From assembly GCF_900156395.1 (NCBI RefSeq), contig NZ_FTNL01000012.1, positions 1-64,000 on the forward strand: a stretch of 64,000 nucleotides of DNA. Reading direction: 5' to 3'. Positions 28,803 through 37,581 of the stretch are shown piece by piece (position 1 is the stretch's first letter; the number at the start of each line of letters is the position of its first letter). Both the position numbers and the translations under genes were made by a program. This DNA comes from Fluoribacter gormanii (GTDB lineage: Bacteria; Pseudomonadota; Gammaproteobacteria; Legionellales; Legionellaceae). The notes below the pieces were generated by a model. It was not told where the DNA came from and searched no databases. It saw nothing but the letters and a program-made list of their open reading frames with translations.

Positions 28803-29627
28803 TTAAATATCCGATAATTGTACTGGCCAGAGATGATAAAAATGATGGACCGGTCCATTTCCTAAACCAACGCAGTTTTCTTTTGCTGCCTGTATTGCAT
28901 TAAATAAATAGTTTTTTGCAATACTGCATGCAGAAATTAAGTCCATTTTTTGGGCTAGGCAGGCTGTTATTGCTGCAGATAGGGTGCATCCAGTTCCGTG
29001 AGTATTTTTAGAGTTAATTCTCGGGCTTGAAAACCAATGAGTATCTCCGTTTGATCCTATTAACAAATCATTCGACTCTTGTGAGTGCAAAAGGTGTCCG
29101 CCTTTGAGTAAAACGTATTTAGGTCCAAATTCTAGCAGCTTTTGACCCACATAAAGCATTTCTTTTTCAGATGATGCCTGGGCTCCTGTAAAAGTAGATG
29201 CTTCTGGTAGATTAGGGGTTATCAAAGTAGCAAGAGGCATAAGTTGTGCTATCAAGGAATTCACTGCCTCGGGCAATAATAAGGGGTCACCACTTTTTGC
29301 AACAGTTACAGGATCAATGACAACAGGAATATCTATCGCTCTTCTTTTAAGGAATGAGGAAACCAGCTCGATGATTTCATTATTGAAGAGCATCCCTATT
29401 TTTATACTGTCAGGTTTAATGTCATCAAAAATAGCATTTAGTTGATCTTCTATAGCTTGCAATGGAATAGTGTAACAGTGTCTTACACCACATGTATTTT
29501 GTACGGGTAGTGCCGTAAGTACAGTCATTCCATAGCAACCTAATGCAGAAAATGTTTTTAAATCAGCTTGAATTCCTGCTCCACCTGAGCCATCAAATCC
29601 TGCTATAGATAAGGCTTTATATCGCAT
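28803..29627 (-). CDS. thiD: Hydroxymethylpyrimidine/phosphomethylpyrimidine kinase
   Basis: Phosphorylates HMP and HMP-phosphate to HMP-diphosphate for thiamine synthesis and salvage. The start is the ATG at 29627 (MRYKALSIAGFDGSGGAGIQ, truncated here), not the longer frame that runs back into thiM. The 274 residues include GCYGMTVLTALPVQNT, DPVTVAKSGDPLL, TPNLPEA and the anion-hole GTGCTLSAAI of the ribokinase superfamily. It lies 4 bases after thiM. Confidence 0.95.
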   Translation of the reverse strand: MRYKALSIAGFDGSGGAGIQADLKTFSALGCYGMTVLTALPVQNTCGVRHCYTIPLQAIEDQLNAIFDDIKPDSIKIGMLFNNEIIELVSSFLKRRAIDIPVVIDPVTVAKSGDPLLLPEAVNSLIAQLMPLATLITPNLPEASTFTGAQASSEKEMLYVGQKLLEFGPKYVLLKGGHLLHSQESNDLLIGSNGDTHWFSSPRINSKNTHGTGCTLSAAITACLAQKMDLISACSIAKNYLFNAIQAAKENCVGLGNGPVHHFYHLWPVQLSDI

Positions 29628-29631
29628 ATAA

Positions 29632-30414
29632 CTACACTCTCGTAACCGCTTTTGACATTGAAATCCAGTCAGGATCAAACAGGTTATTAATAAATGTTTC
29701 TTTGAATGTGGCAGGTCCTTTGACGTGTTCGTGGGCCAATTGACCACATAAGCCAAAATAGGTAGTTGCTTGTACTGCAGCTTGAAAATGATTAGAAAGG
29801 CAAGCAACAAAGGCACTAAGAACGGCTGTCATTGTGCAACCCATTCCCGTGATCAGTGGCATAAGGTTAGAACCAAATGGCAGTATCTTGTCGTCGACTC
29901 CATTAGTTATAAAATCTTCAGGCCCACTAATTACAACTGTTTTTTGGGATTTTGCTAGTCTATGCGCGCTGTTGATTGCTTTAGTTACAGGATCCGAGCT
30001 TTCAACCCCTTTAGTGCTTCCGTTTGCACCAGCTAATGAAATGATTTCACTGGCATTGCCTCTGATAACTTGAGCGTAAGAAAATAATTCCATTGCTGCA
30101 GAGGTTCGAAGTTTGCTTGCTCCTGCGCCAACTGGATCAAGAATGAGTGGTTTACCTATCGAGTTTGCAATCTTTGCTGCACATCGGGCTCTGTCCATAA
30201 ATACATCATTCAAAGTGCCTATATTAATATATACTGCCTGACTTATAGAGACCAATTCTTCAATTTCATCTTGAGATTCAGACATAAGTGGTGCAGCACC
30301 CAAAGCCAAAAGGCTATTCGCCATAAAATCCATAGTCACATAATTAGTTAGGCAAAGTATTAAGGGTTTTTGTTGTTTTAACAGGGTGAAAGTGGATTTT
30401 ATTTGGTCAAGCAT
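29632..30414 (-). CDS. thiM: Hydroxyethylthiazole kinase
   Basis: Phosphorylates the thiazole moiety for thiamine salvage. ATG 30414 follows AGGA with 6 bases and gives 260 residues. A TTG five codons upstream is the alternative. Motifs are LCLTNYVTMDFMANSLLALGAAPLMS, NIGTL, LDPVGAGASKLRT and the ATP-site GMGCTMTAVLSAF. It forms an operon with thiD. No thiE lies beside them, and no thiamine-pyrophosphate riboswitch (CTGAGA plus ACCTGAT core) is recognisable in the leader. Confidence 0.95.
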   Translation of the reverse strand: MLDQIKSTFTLLKQQKPLILCLTNYVTMDFMANSLLALGAAPLMSESQDEIEELVSISQAVYINIGTLNDVFMDRARCAAKIANSIGKPLILDPVGAGASKLRTSAAMELFSYAQVIRGNASEIISLAGANGSTKGVESSDPVTKAINSAHRLAKSQKTVVISGPEDFITNGVDDKILPFGSNLMPLITGMGCTMTAVLSAFVACLSNHFQAAVQATTYFGLCGQLAHEHVKGPATFKETFINNLFDPDWISMSKAVTRV

Positions 30415-30432
30415 ATGCGTTCCTGACAAGCG

Positions 30433-30466
30433 ATACTTCGCAGCGTAAGACTAAGCCGCGAAGTAT
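30433..30466 (-). terminator. Hairpin between Cys-rich gene and thiM
   Basis: ATACTTCGC (30433-30441) and GCGAAGTAT (30458-30466) are a perfect 9-base inverted repeat with a 16-base loop. It lies just after the stop of the gene at 30478-30816 and just before thiM. No T run follows on the minus strand, so it may be a weak terminator or a leader structure. Confidence 0.45.
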
Positions 30467-30477
30467 ATATCGGAAAC

Positions 30478-30816
30478 CTACCAAGCTGCAATTTTCTCTT
30501 CTGGCCGTAAAGAGCACTCTTCTGAAATTGATCCATCATTGCATACAACGAATCCAGTTACGCTGTAGGTAGAAACAACTCCACCTTTCCATAAGCAGCA
30601 ACCACGAAATAATTGCAAATCCATCACGGCATGTGGTGTGCAATAACATGTAGAGTAAAAACCATTTTTACAAACAAGACGGCCTGCTGATGAATCACAA
30701 TAACTCACTCCGCCCATTTGACCACAACAACCGGAAATATATTGTGATTGGGCGTATGCTGGTGAAATAAGAAGACTTAATATACCAATACAAAAAAGAG
30801 TTTTAAGTGACCGCAT
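30478..30816 (-). CDS. Secreted protein with two CC-GGV cysteine modules
   Basis: A small exported protein (112 residues) with a signal peptide ending near AYAQ (23). Module 1 has C30 C31 C40 C49 C57 C59 around GCCGQMGGVSYC and LVCKNG. Module 2 has C73 C74 C92 C101 around GCCLWKGGVV and VVCNDGSISEEC. Module 2 lacks the cysteines expected at 83 and 103. It is the same module as in the protein at 1135-1608, but without the Thr linker. Function unknown. A disulfide-stabilised periplasmic or surface fold is likely. Confidence 0.82.
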   Translation of the reverse strand: MRSLKTLFCIGILSLLISPAYAQSQYISGCCGQMGGVSYCDSSAGRLVCKNGFYSTCYCTPHAVMDLQLFRGCCLWKGGVVSTYSVTGFVVCNDGSISEECSLRPEEKIAAW

Positions 30817-30971
30817 CTTGATTTCTCGAATTATTTTTCTTTTTAGGATAGCATAGGGTCTGTTTTAATTTCTACTATCTTGTCCAGGCTGCCCTGATTT
30901 TCTGCGTTCCGGGATTCGAAAATCGCACGTTTTGGGGCTCAAACGAGTAAGAAGTAAACAACCACAATATT

Positions 30972-31589
30972 TTATAAACCATTAGTTTGCACTTGGATTG
31001 CTTGTAGCAAATTAGGATACAGTACAAATAGATAACTTGTAGCCAAGCCTGCTAAAAGACCAAATAAATGTGCTTCCCAGGATACCCCTTTATCTCTAGG
31101 AAAAATACCAAAGAAAATACCCGCAAAGTAATAGAGGCTGATCACACCCAGAATTATGGTCGTTAAGGTGCCGCTTTGATATATATTACTAACCAAAAAA
31201 CCCCAGTAACCAGTTATAAGTCCGCTTGCACCTACATGCAGACCCGGTTTAGCGAAACACCAAATCGCAATTCCACTTAAAAAAGTAATCATTACGGTAA
31301 CAACAAGATAGTAGTTAAGCCCATTAATCAAAATGAAATTACTTAAAACTACCAAAGGAATCGAGTTAAAAAATATATGGTTGAAATTTGAGTGCAAAAG
31401 AGGGGCTAACATAATCCCAGGTAAGCCACGAAGATGCCTCGGAATAATGCCCAGCAATAAGATTTTTTTATAGACCTGACTTACAAAGAAAAAAAGCCAG
31501 GGAATTAATAAAATAACTTCAAGAATGGGAATATTATTTTTTGTTTGGCTTATGATCCAGCTAAGACTATCATTTAATTCTTCAAGCAT
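30972..31589 (-). CDS. Rhomboid-family intramembrane serine protease
   Basis: Six-span inner-membrane protease (205 residues) that cuts transmembrane segments. The catalytic dyad is seen as HVGASG (Ser122) in a central span and WEAHLFGLLAG (His174) in a later span. HSNFNHIFFNS (66-76) matches the conserved H-x-x-x-x-H-x-x-x-N element in the L1/TM2 region. There is no extra domain. The gene starts 3 bases after xseA and is likely co-transcribed. The substrate is unknown. Confidence 0.88.
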   Translation of the reverse strand: MLEELNDSLSWIISQTKNNIPILEVILLIPWLFFFVSQVYKKILLLGIIPRHLRGLPGIMLAPLLHSNFNHIFFNSIPLVVLSNFILINGLNYYLVVTVMITFLSGIAIWCFAKPGLHVGASGLITGYWGFLVSNIYQSGTLTTIILGVISLYYFAGIFFGIFPRDKGVSWEAHLFGLLAGLATSYLFVLYPNLLQAIQVQTNGL

Positions 31590-31592
31590 TTT

Positions 31593-32930
31593 TTACTCAT
31601 GTATTTTGGTTATTTCGCAGCTTAAATTACCTTGTGCCAAGCGTATATCGACTGTATCGCCAACATTAACTTGTTGGCTGGAAAACAATACTTTATTTCT
31701 TTTCGTTGCAATGGCATATCCTCTATCCAGTGTAGCCAAGGGGCTAACGGCATGCAAGGTAGATAATTGGGTTCTTAATTGATATTGAAGTTGATTGAAC
31801 TTATTTTGCATGTGCTGGATTAATTGTGCTGCGACTTTTTGTAAAAGGATCTGTGTTTGTTTGATTTGTGTTTTGGGATTTTGGGCATTCAAATGATTGA
31901 TGCATAGATGGACCTGATGTGTTTTTTGTTTGATGATGATGCGTATGCCAGCAATCAATTGTCGTTCCAAATAATCGGTGGTTTGCCAATAACTGGCAAT
32001 CGCTTTTTGTGGTGATGATATTTTGTCAATTAAGTGCTGTAATTTGGTTTGATTTTTTTGCAAAAATCGGTGCATTCCTTCACACAAACGAGAGATAGAA
32101 TGATTTAATAATTTAAACAACTCATTACAATCAGGAGTCACTGCTGTAGCAGCAGCGGTAGGAGTTTCTGCTCTGTAATCTGCTACAAAGTCGGCAATTG
32201 TAAAATCCGTTTCATGGCCCACACCAGATACGATAGGAATTGAGCTGTTTGCAATGGTTCGTGCCAGTTGTTCATCATTAAATGCCCATAAGTCTTCAAT
32301 GCTTCCACCACCTCGTGCAAGCAGAAGCACATCACATCGCTTTTCTGTATTGGCATGTTTTAATGCGTTAATCAGCTGTTGCGCTGCGCTGGCACCCTGA
32401 ACTTCACTGGGATAGATGAAGATATCAGCTAACGGAAATCGTCGTGCTAGAGTGGATAATATATCACGAATCGCCGCCCCGGTAGTTGAGGTGATAACTC
32501 CGATGGCGCGAGGCATAGCTGGAATGGTTCTTTTTTTTACTGAATCAAATAAACCTTCAGAAGAAAGTTTGTTTTTTAATTCTTCAAAACGTTGATAGAG
32601 GGCTCCCAAGCCTGCTTCGGTAATTTGCTCCACGATTAGTTGATAATCACCTCGTGCTTCATACAGGCTTAATCTTCCGCTTGCAACTAGATGTTGACCG
32701 TCACACAATTTGTTTGCAAGTCCATTGGCATGACGATTTTTAAAGTAAACACAACGAATTTGGGCATTATTGTCTTTTAATGTAAAGTAAAAATGCCCAG
32801 AGACTGGTTTACTCAAGTTAGAGAGTTCTCCTTCAACATGAACTGTTCCCAATTCATTTTCAAGATAGCTTTTAACTTGTCGATTAAGTTGGCTGACAGT
32901 AAGAATTGCATTTCTTTTTTCCACAATCAA
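31593..32930 (-). CDS. xseA: Exodeoxyribonuclease VII large subunit
   Basis: With XseB, degrades single-stranded DNA to oligonucleotides in repair and recombination. The frame extends to 32999, but the family N-terminus (ILTVSQLNRQVKSYLE) suggests starting at the TTG at 32930, preceded by GGAG about 10 bases away (445 residues). The OB-fold domain shows VEGELSNLSKPVSGHFYFTLKD. The catalytic domain shows GVITSTTGAAIRDIL, LLARGGGSIEDLWAFNDE, VGHETDFTIADFVADYRAETPT. A long coiled coil follows, then LDRGYAIA near the end. xseB is not adjacent. Confidence 0.95.
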   Translation of the reverse strand: MIVEKRNAILTVSQLNRQVKSYLENELGTVHVEGELSNLSKPVSGHFYFTLKDNNAQIRCVYFKNRHANGLANKLCDGQHLVASGRLSLYEARGDYQLIVEQITEAGLGALYQRFEELKNKLSSEGLFDSVKKRTIPAMPRAIGVITSTTGAAIRDILSTLARRFPLADIFIYPSEVQGASAAQQLINALKHANTEKRCDVLLLARGGGSIEDLWAFNDEQLARTIANSSIPIVSGVGHETDFTIADFVADYRAETPTAAATAVTPDCNELFKLLNHSISRLCEGMHRFLQKNQTKLQHLIDKISSPQKAIASYWQTTDYLERQLIAGIRIIIKQKTHQVHLCINHLNAQNPKTQIKQTQILLQKVAAQLIQHMQNKFNQLQYQLRTQLSTLHAVSPLATLDRGYAIATKRNKVLFSSQQVNVGDTVDIRLAQGNLSCEITKIHE

Positions 32931-33113
32931 TTTGTGCGTGCTCCATAATAATAAGTTACGATATAGAATTTTAAACATGCATTGCTTGCAGAGTACCAAA
33001 ATTAATTACTTACATATAGTAATGAAAGAATTTAACTTCAGTTCAACCTATCTTGGCAAACCTTCCAAGAATAAGCTATGATCCTTGCTTTAAAAATTAA
33101 GAATAAAAATAAA

Positions 33114-33872
33114 ATGAACTCATTCCAAAATAAAAAATTAAGTGTTTTCAGCTCATTTTTGTTTTTGCTTGTAACCATGAGTATGACGGGTTGTGTCGAC
33201 TTATCAGGAGGTAGGGCTTCTGAGAAAAGGCCAATACCCAAGAACGCGCAATCCGTGATTCATAAATCCGAAAGTCAGAAAAAAGCGAAAATAACAAAGA
33301 AAACTGTGAAAGTGAGTAAATCTCAACCTTATCATGGTGAGGTACATACCATGCTGGGTGGACTTGGGCTTTTTAGCACTGGGATGAGAACACTGAGCGA
33401 TACTGTTACTGAAGAATGCAATGTGCCAGCGCCCAGTGATATGTGGTACAACGCCGGTAATGTCACTCGCTCAATAGCCACTTATTACCAAAAACATCAA
33501 ATTCATAGACCTATTATTTTAGTGGGACATTCTTTAGGTGCTAATGAGCAAATTAAGGTTGCTCGTAATCTGGATAAAATGGGTATTCCTGTGGATTTAT
33601 TAATCACTGTGGATGCTGTATCTCAAACTATTGTGCCACCTAATGTGAAACATGCGATGAATTTTTACAAGCCTGGATATGTACCTATGTTTAGTGGTTT
33701 AAAGCTTAGAGCAGTGAATCCAGAGCAAACACGTATTGACAACATTAACGTGTCTACGTTAAAAGGCATCGAAGTCAATCATTTCACTATTGATAAAGAT
33801 CCCGTTGTACAAGCAATGATAATGGAAGAAGTAAAAAAGGTGTTGAGTAATGCAAATCAAGCAAAAGGGTAA
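33114..33872 (+). CDS. Lipoprotein with alpha/beta-hydrolase-like domain
   Basis: The start is ATG 33114, giving 252 residues. A lipobox MTGC follows a hydrophobic signal, so an acylated lipoprotein is predicted, then a Lys/Ser-rich spacer (about 30-75). The folded part begins HGEVHTMLGGLGLFSTGM and contains a nucleophile elbow ILVGHSLGANEQ (Ser of GHSLG), a central TVDAVS (candidate acid Asp), and a late NHFTID with a possible catalytic His. This is the order of an alpha/beta-hydrolase triad. Its end overlaps the monooxygenase gene by 23 bases. The substrate is unknown. Confidence 0.72.
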   Translation: MNSFQNKKLSVFSSFLFLLVTMSMTGCVDLSGGRASEKRPIPKNAQSVIHKSESQKKAKITKKTVKVSKSQPYHGEVHTMLGGLGLFSTGMRTLSDTVTEECNVPAPSDMWYNAGNVTRSIATYYQKHQIHRPIILVGHSLGANEQIKVARNLDKMGIPVDLLITVDAVSQTIVPPNVKHAMNFYKPGYVPMFSGLKLRAVNPEQTRIDNINVSTLKGIEVNHFTIDKDPVVQAMIMEEVKKVLSNANQAKG

Positions 33873-35160
33873 AGAGAATTGTCCTCGTGTCTGCATAATT
33901 GGAGCAGGTCCAAGCGGTCTTGCTGCAATTAAAAATTTACAAGAAGAGGGTGTAACCGATATCACCGTATTTGAAAAAAACAATCAAATCGGTGGGAACT
34001 GGGTATATGACGAGAGGAACGATCATTCCAGCGTTTATGAAACGACTCATATCATTAGTTCAAAGCGTTGGTCGGAGTTCGAAGATTTTCCTATGCCAGC
34101 GCATTATCCTGACTATCCATCCCATACTTTGGTTTTGGATTATTTTAAAAACTACGCGAACCATTTTGATTTAACTAAATATATTCGTTTTAATACGAAT
34201 GTTTTGAAGGTAGAACATACGGATCTGCGTCAATGGAAAGTTATTTTTGAAAATGATCAAGGTACTCATGAAGAGTTTTTTGATTATCTATTAGTCGCTA
34301 ATGGCCATCATTGGGATCCGTTCATGCCAGAATATCCAGGTGAATTCTCTGGCCAGCTGCTTCACTCGCATCAATATAAGAAAGCCTCTGTTTTTAAAGA
34401 TCAACGTGTTTTGGTCATTGGCGGTGGTAATTCTGCTTGTGATATTGCTGTAGAAGTAGCACGCGTTTCTTCGAAAATGTGCATCAGCATGCGTAGAGGC
34501 TATCATATTTTTCCTAAATTTGTTTTTGGCAAACCAACAGATGATGCTGTAGCAAAAATTAGATGGATGCCTTCCTGGTTAAGACAGAAGATTTTGAGTT
34601 TTTTTGCTCGTATCTTGCAGGGGCGATATGCGAAATATAAATTAATGAAACCTGATTGTGGCCCTCTAGAAATACATCCAACAATTAATACAGAGTTACT
34701 CTATTTTATTCGCCATGGAGAAGTTTTCCCTCGGCCAGGAATTACTCATTTCGAAGGAAATCGAGTCCATTACACAAATGGTGATTCTGAAGAGTTTGAT
34801 ACAGTCATTTTTGCTACAGGTTATAAAATAAGTTTTCCATTCCTCGATAAGGCAATTGCTGACTTTAGTAATTCAACCAAGATACCACTGTATCGGAAAA
34901 TGATGCATCCAGACTTTGATAATCTCTATTTTATTGGTTTGTGCCAGCCTCAAGGATGTATTTGGCCTCTAGCTGATTATCAGTCAAAAATCGCAGCGCG
35001 CATTATTATGGGAACTTTGAAGCGACCTGATAAATTGCATGAAAAAACACTTCAAGAAATGAATAAGCCCCATTATCGATTTAAATCCCATATACGACAT
35101 GCTGTAGAAGTTGATTATCATAAGTTTCGTCGTGAGTTATTGGATATGCTAGAAGCTTAA
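33850..35160 (+). CDS. Flavin-containing monooxygenase family protein
   Basis: FAD/NADPH enzyme (436 residues) inserting one oxygen into soft nucleophiles or ketones. The FAD motif VCIIGAGPSGLAAI is at 14-27. The family fingerprint FxGxxxHxxxY is met exactly by FSGQLLHSHQY, followed by the NADP fold VLVIGGGNSACDIAVEVA and ATGYKISFPFLD. This is closer to eukaryotic-type FMOs than to Baeyer-Villiger enzymes. It is overlapped by the hydrolase-lipoprotein gene, so the two are probably translated together. The substrate is unknown. Confidence 0.88.
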   Translation: MQIKQKGKENCPRVCIIGAGPSGLAAIKNLQEEGVTDITVFEKNNQIGGNWVYDERNDHSSVYETTHIISSKRWSEFEDFPMPAHYPDYPSHTLVLDYFKNYANHFDLTKYIRFNTNVLKVEHTDLRQWKVIFENDQGTHEEFFDYLLVANGHHWDPFMPEYPGEFSGQLLHSHQYKKASVFKDQRVLVIGGGNSACDIAVEVARVSSKMCISMRRGYHIFPKFVFGKPTDDAVAKIRWMPSWLRQKILSFFARILQGRYAKYKLMKPDCGPLEIHPTINTELLYFIRHGEVFPRPGITHFEGNRVHYTNGDSEEFDTVIFATGYKISFPFLDKAIADFSNSTKIPLYRKMMHPDFDNLYFIGLCQPQGCIWPLADYQSKIAARIIMGTLKRPDKLHEKTLQEMNKPHYRFKSHIRHAVEVDYHKFRRELLDMLEA

Positions 35161-35646
35161 TAGCATACTCGTAGCCTGGGTGAAGGCAATGCCTTAACCC
35201 GGGAACTCTTTGTTGGAATACCCAAGATGCCGCATACCCAGGTTGACTCTATTGAATGTTCACCAGGATATGTTATCACGAATACTCATTGGAATACGTC
35301 ATTCCCGAACAACTTACGTCCATTCAGAGCCTGATGTGTCGTCATTTTTTTTCATGGTTTTGTGAGGTGTTACTGGGCAAATTGTTTATTATATGGCGTT
35401 ATTCCCGCCTGCGCTGGAATGACATCAAATTAGAGCAAACTAAATTATTAATGTTGAAATTAATAATTAAACCTTCTTGTATTTAAAAAAGGGTGATCAT
35501 ACCTTGGAACCTGAGCGAAGCGAGTGATCTGCCCTTTGTGTATGGTATTATCAGAATGACGCTAAATTTAGGGTCTACTTCGTGCTAGACCTCTCAACAT
35601 GAAACGTAATGGTGAGTCCCTCAGAATAAGATGTGGGTGTGAGTTA
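35161..35646. other. 486-base gap with repeat fragments, no gene recognised
   Basis: 35171-35206 is a copy of the GTAGCCTGGGTGAAG...ACCCGGG palindromic repeat. A patch near 35400-35425 (CCCGCCTGCGCTGGAATGAC) and one near 35495-35560 (GGAACCTGAGCGAAGCGAG) resemble worn copies of other small dispersed repeats. A 76-codon open frame at 35256-35486 has no ribosome binding site and no recognisable protein character. Confidence 0.55.
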
Positions 35647-36483
35647 TTAATTCCTGGACTCTTGCCGTTTAATTAGCGCCCCCATTAATTTCTCAATATT
35701 GGTTACATATGGGTTTTCCTGGTGGATCATGGCATTAGTTCGTTCTTCACAATATCCTTTAACCTCTTTATCCGGAAAAATATAAAATTTCTTCTGTCCG
35801 ACTTCATGAACAATATGTTCTGCAATATCTATAGCGGGACGTGAATGGGATAAAAGTGACTTTAGTGCTTCATGAAAAGAAGAATTTGCACTGGCTGTAT
35901 GGGACAACAGGGATGTGTCTGTAAAGGAAGGAAAAACAACAGAGATATCTACCGGTTTTTTCATACGTACCAAATCGAAATGTAATGATTCAGACAATGC
36001 AAGTACAGCATGTTTTGACATGGAATAAGAAGCGGTTTGTGAACCTGTACATAATGCATATAGGCTCGCTATATTGATAATATGTGAATGAAAATTTTGC
36101 TGAAATAAGAAAGGAATAAAAGCCTGAATTATATGAATCATTCCATATAAGTTTACATTCATTACTCGTTGGATATGTTCTGAAGGCAAATCCCAGATAG
36201 GCTCTAATGGACCTATAATACCTGCATTATTGTAGATCCAATCAATACGTCCTAACTTACTCTCAACCTCTTGTGCCAATCGTGCTACGTCATCAGTTTG
36301 TGTTACATCACAGGAAATTGGCAAAATTTGTTCCGGAAAGAGGGGCGATAATCGTTCGGTTTCTTGTTTGAGTTTAATACTATCTTTGTCTACCATAGCT
36401 ACAGTATTGCCTTGTTGTAAATTGACTAGGCTTAATGCTAAGCCAATTCCGTTCGCAGCACCGGTGATTACAGCTACTTTCAT
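35647..36483 (-). CDS. SDR-family oxidoreductase
   Basis: Classical short-chain dehydrogenase/reductase (278 residues). The ATG at 36483 has AAGGA about 8 bases upstream and yields a canonical start, MKVAVITGAANGIGLALS. The cofactor site is TGAANGIG (7-14) followed by MVDKDS, whose Asp suggests NAD preference. NNAG is present, and the catalytic residues are visible as the Ser in NIASLY and YSMSK. The tail beyond about 190 differs from metabolic FabG-like enzymes. It is divergent from a tiny acidic reading frame. The substrate is unknown. Confidence 0.88.
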   Translation of the reverse strand: MKVAVITGAANGIGLALSLVNLQQGNTVAMVDKDSIKLKQETERLSPLFPEQILPISCDVTQTDDVARLAQEVESKLGRIDWIYNNAGIIGPLEPIWDLPSEHIQRVMNVNLYGMIHIIQAFIPFLFQQNFHSHIINIASLYALCTGSQTASYSMSKHAVLALSESLHFDLVRMKKPVDISVVFPSFTDTSLLSHTASANSSFHEALKSLLSHSRPAIDIAEHIVHEVGQKKFYIFPDKEVKGYCEERTNAMIHQENPYVTNIEKLMGALIKRQESRN

Positions 36484-36536
36484 TTTTTTTCCTTTTGCTA
36501 TAATTTTATAAATCATACAAACATAAGGGTGTTATC

Positions 36537-36683
36537 TTGAAAAACGACAATGAAATACCAGAGCCTTATGAGTATCCTGATGATCCTGAAGAATATCCAA
36601 TTGAACCAGAGCCTTATGAGCCGGATGATCCTGGGTATCCTGAGCCTGAACCATCACAACCATCTGAGCCAAATTGGGAGTAG
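36537..36683 (+). CDS. Small acidic Pro-rich peptide (48 aa), putative
   Basis: TTG start with AAGGG 5-9 bases upstream. The frame encodes a peptide made almost only of Pro, Glu, Asp and Tyr, with two near-repeats (PEPYEYPDDPEEYP and PEPYEPDDPGYPEP), ending PSEPNWE. Such biased and repetitive composition, running exactly from start to stop, suggests a real, probably disordered protein, or the remnant of a longer repetitive one. No family is recognised. The alternative is chance coding of a repeat. Confidence 0.45.
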   Translation: MKNDNEIPEPYEYPDDPEEYPIEPEPYEPDDPGYPEPEPSQPSEPNWE

Positions 36684-36801
36684 TTGGTTAACAGCCGTTA
36701 ACATATTCATGTTAATCAATGGTGGACGCTTTATAATACGGGGTAAGGTAGGCCTTAACGCCAAGCATCCGGGTTTCCCGGGAGCGATACCTATTCCAAG
36801 A

Positions 36802-37581
36802 TTAATTTCCATTTATAAGTTGCTCCAGAGCCTTTCCTATATCTTTGGCTCTCATTAAACTTTCTCCAATAAGAAAAGTGTTAATCCCATGAGATTGCAT
36901 CAAATGTATATCTGTATGTGTATTAATACCGCTTTCAGTGATGGTTATTTTATCTTGGGGAATATATTGTTTTAATTGGATACTTAGTTGGATATCTGTT
37001 TTAAAAGTATGAAGACTACGATTATTAATACCTATTAACGGGGTAGGTAAGCGTAAAGCACGCTCCAGTTCCTCTTCACTATGACTTTCTACAAGTACAG
37101 CCAGCTCCAACTCATGAGCTAGTTGGCAAAAATCCGTTAATTGAACATCATCAAGCAAAGCAACTATAAGTAAGATACAGTCTGCGCCTAATGCCAGGCT
37201 TTCATAAATTTGATACGGATCAATAATAAAGTCCTTTCGTAATACAGGTACGTTGCAATGCGTTTTTGCCAGAGCCAAATAATCAGGATGACCTTGAAAA
37301 AAATCAATATCTGTAAGCACAGAAAGGCAACGTGCGCCATGTTGTTCATAGATTGTTGCAATTTCTTCTACATTAAAATCCTCTCTGATTAATCCTTTGC
37401 TTGGAGATGCACGCTTAATTTCTGCAATAATTGCAGGATTTTGCTCACCTTGCAGAGCAGCAATGAAATCACGACGCTCCATAAGGGGGAGTTGTGCCAA
37501 TACACTTAAGGGGCTATTTTTCTTAGCAAGAGCGACCTCTTCCTGTTTACGTTGGGCTATACGTTGTAACACACTATTCAT
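36802..37581 (-). CDS. trpC: Indole-3-glycerol phosphate synthase
   Basis: Closes CdRP to indole-3-glycerol phosphate in tryptophan synthesis. The 259 residues match the monofunctional enzyme with no fused TrpF. Visible are [13 protein letters not shown] with the catalytic Lys, [41 protein letters not shown] and ITESGI. The start overlaps the trpD end by 8 bases. It is the last gene of trpG-trpD-trpC. Confidence 0.96.
   Translation of the reverse strand: MNSVLQRIAQRKQEEVALAKKNSPLSVLAQLPLMERRDFIAALQGEQNPAIIAEIKRASPSKGLIREDFNVEEIATIYEQHGARCLSVLTDIDFFQGHPDYLALAKTHCNVPVLRKDFIIDPYQIYESLALGADCILLIVALLDDVQLTDFCQLAHELELAVLVESHSEEELERALRLPTPLIGINNRSLHTFKTDIQLSIQLKQYIPQDKITITESGINTHTDIHLMQSHGINTFLIGESLMRAKDIGKALEQLINGN

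Noticed and set aside
30415-30480. Possible TPP riboswitch before thiM
   Set aside because: Neither the CTGAGA nor the ACCTGAT-type conserved core is present; only a 9-base hairpin is seen.
35256-35486. 76-codon open frame in the gap after the monooxygenase gene
   Set aside because: No ribosome binding site, atypical composition, and it runs through dispersed-repeat DNA.
36550-36858. 102-codon frame overlapping the acidic peptide and the trpC end
   Set aside because: It is a shifted frame over the Pro/Glu repeat codons and runs antisense into trpC. The acidic frame at 36537-36683 fits better.
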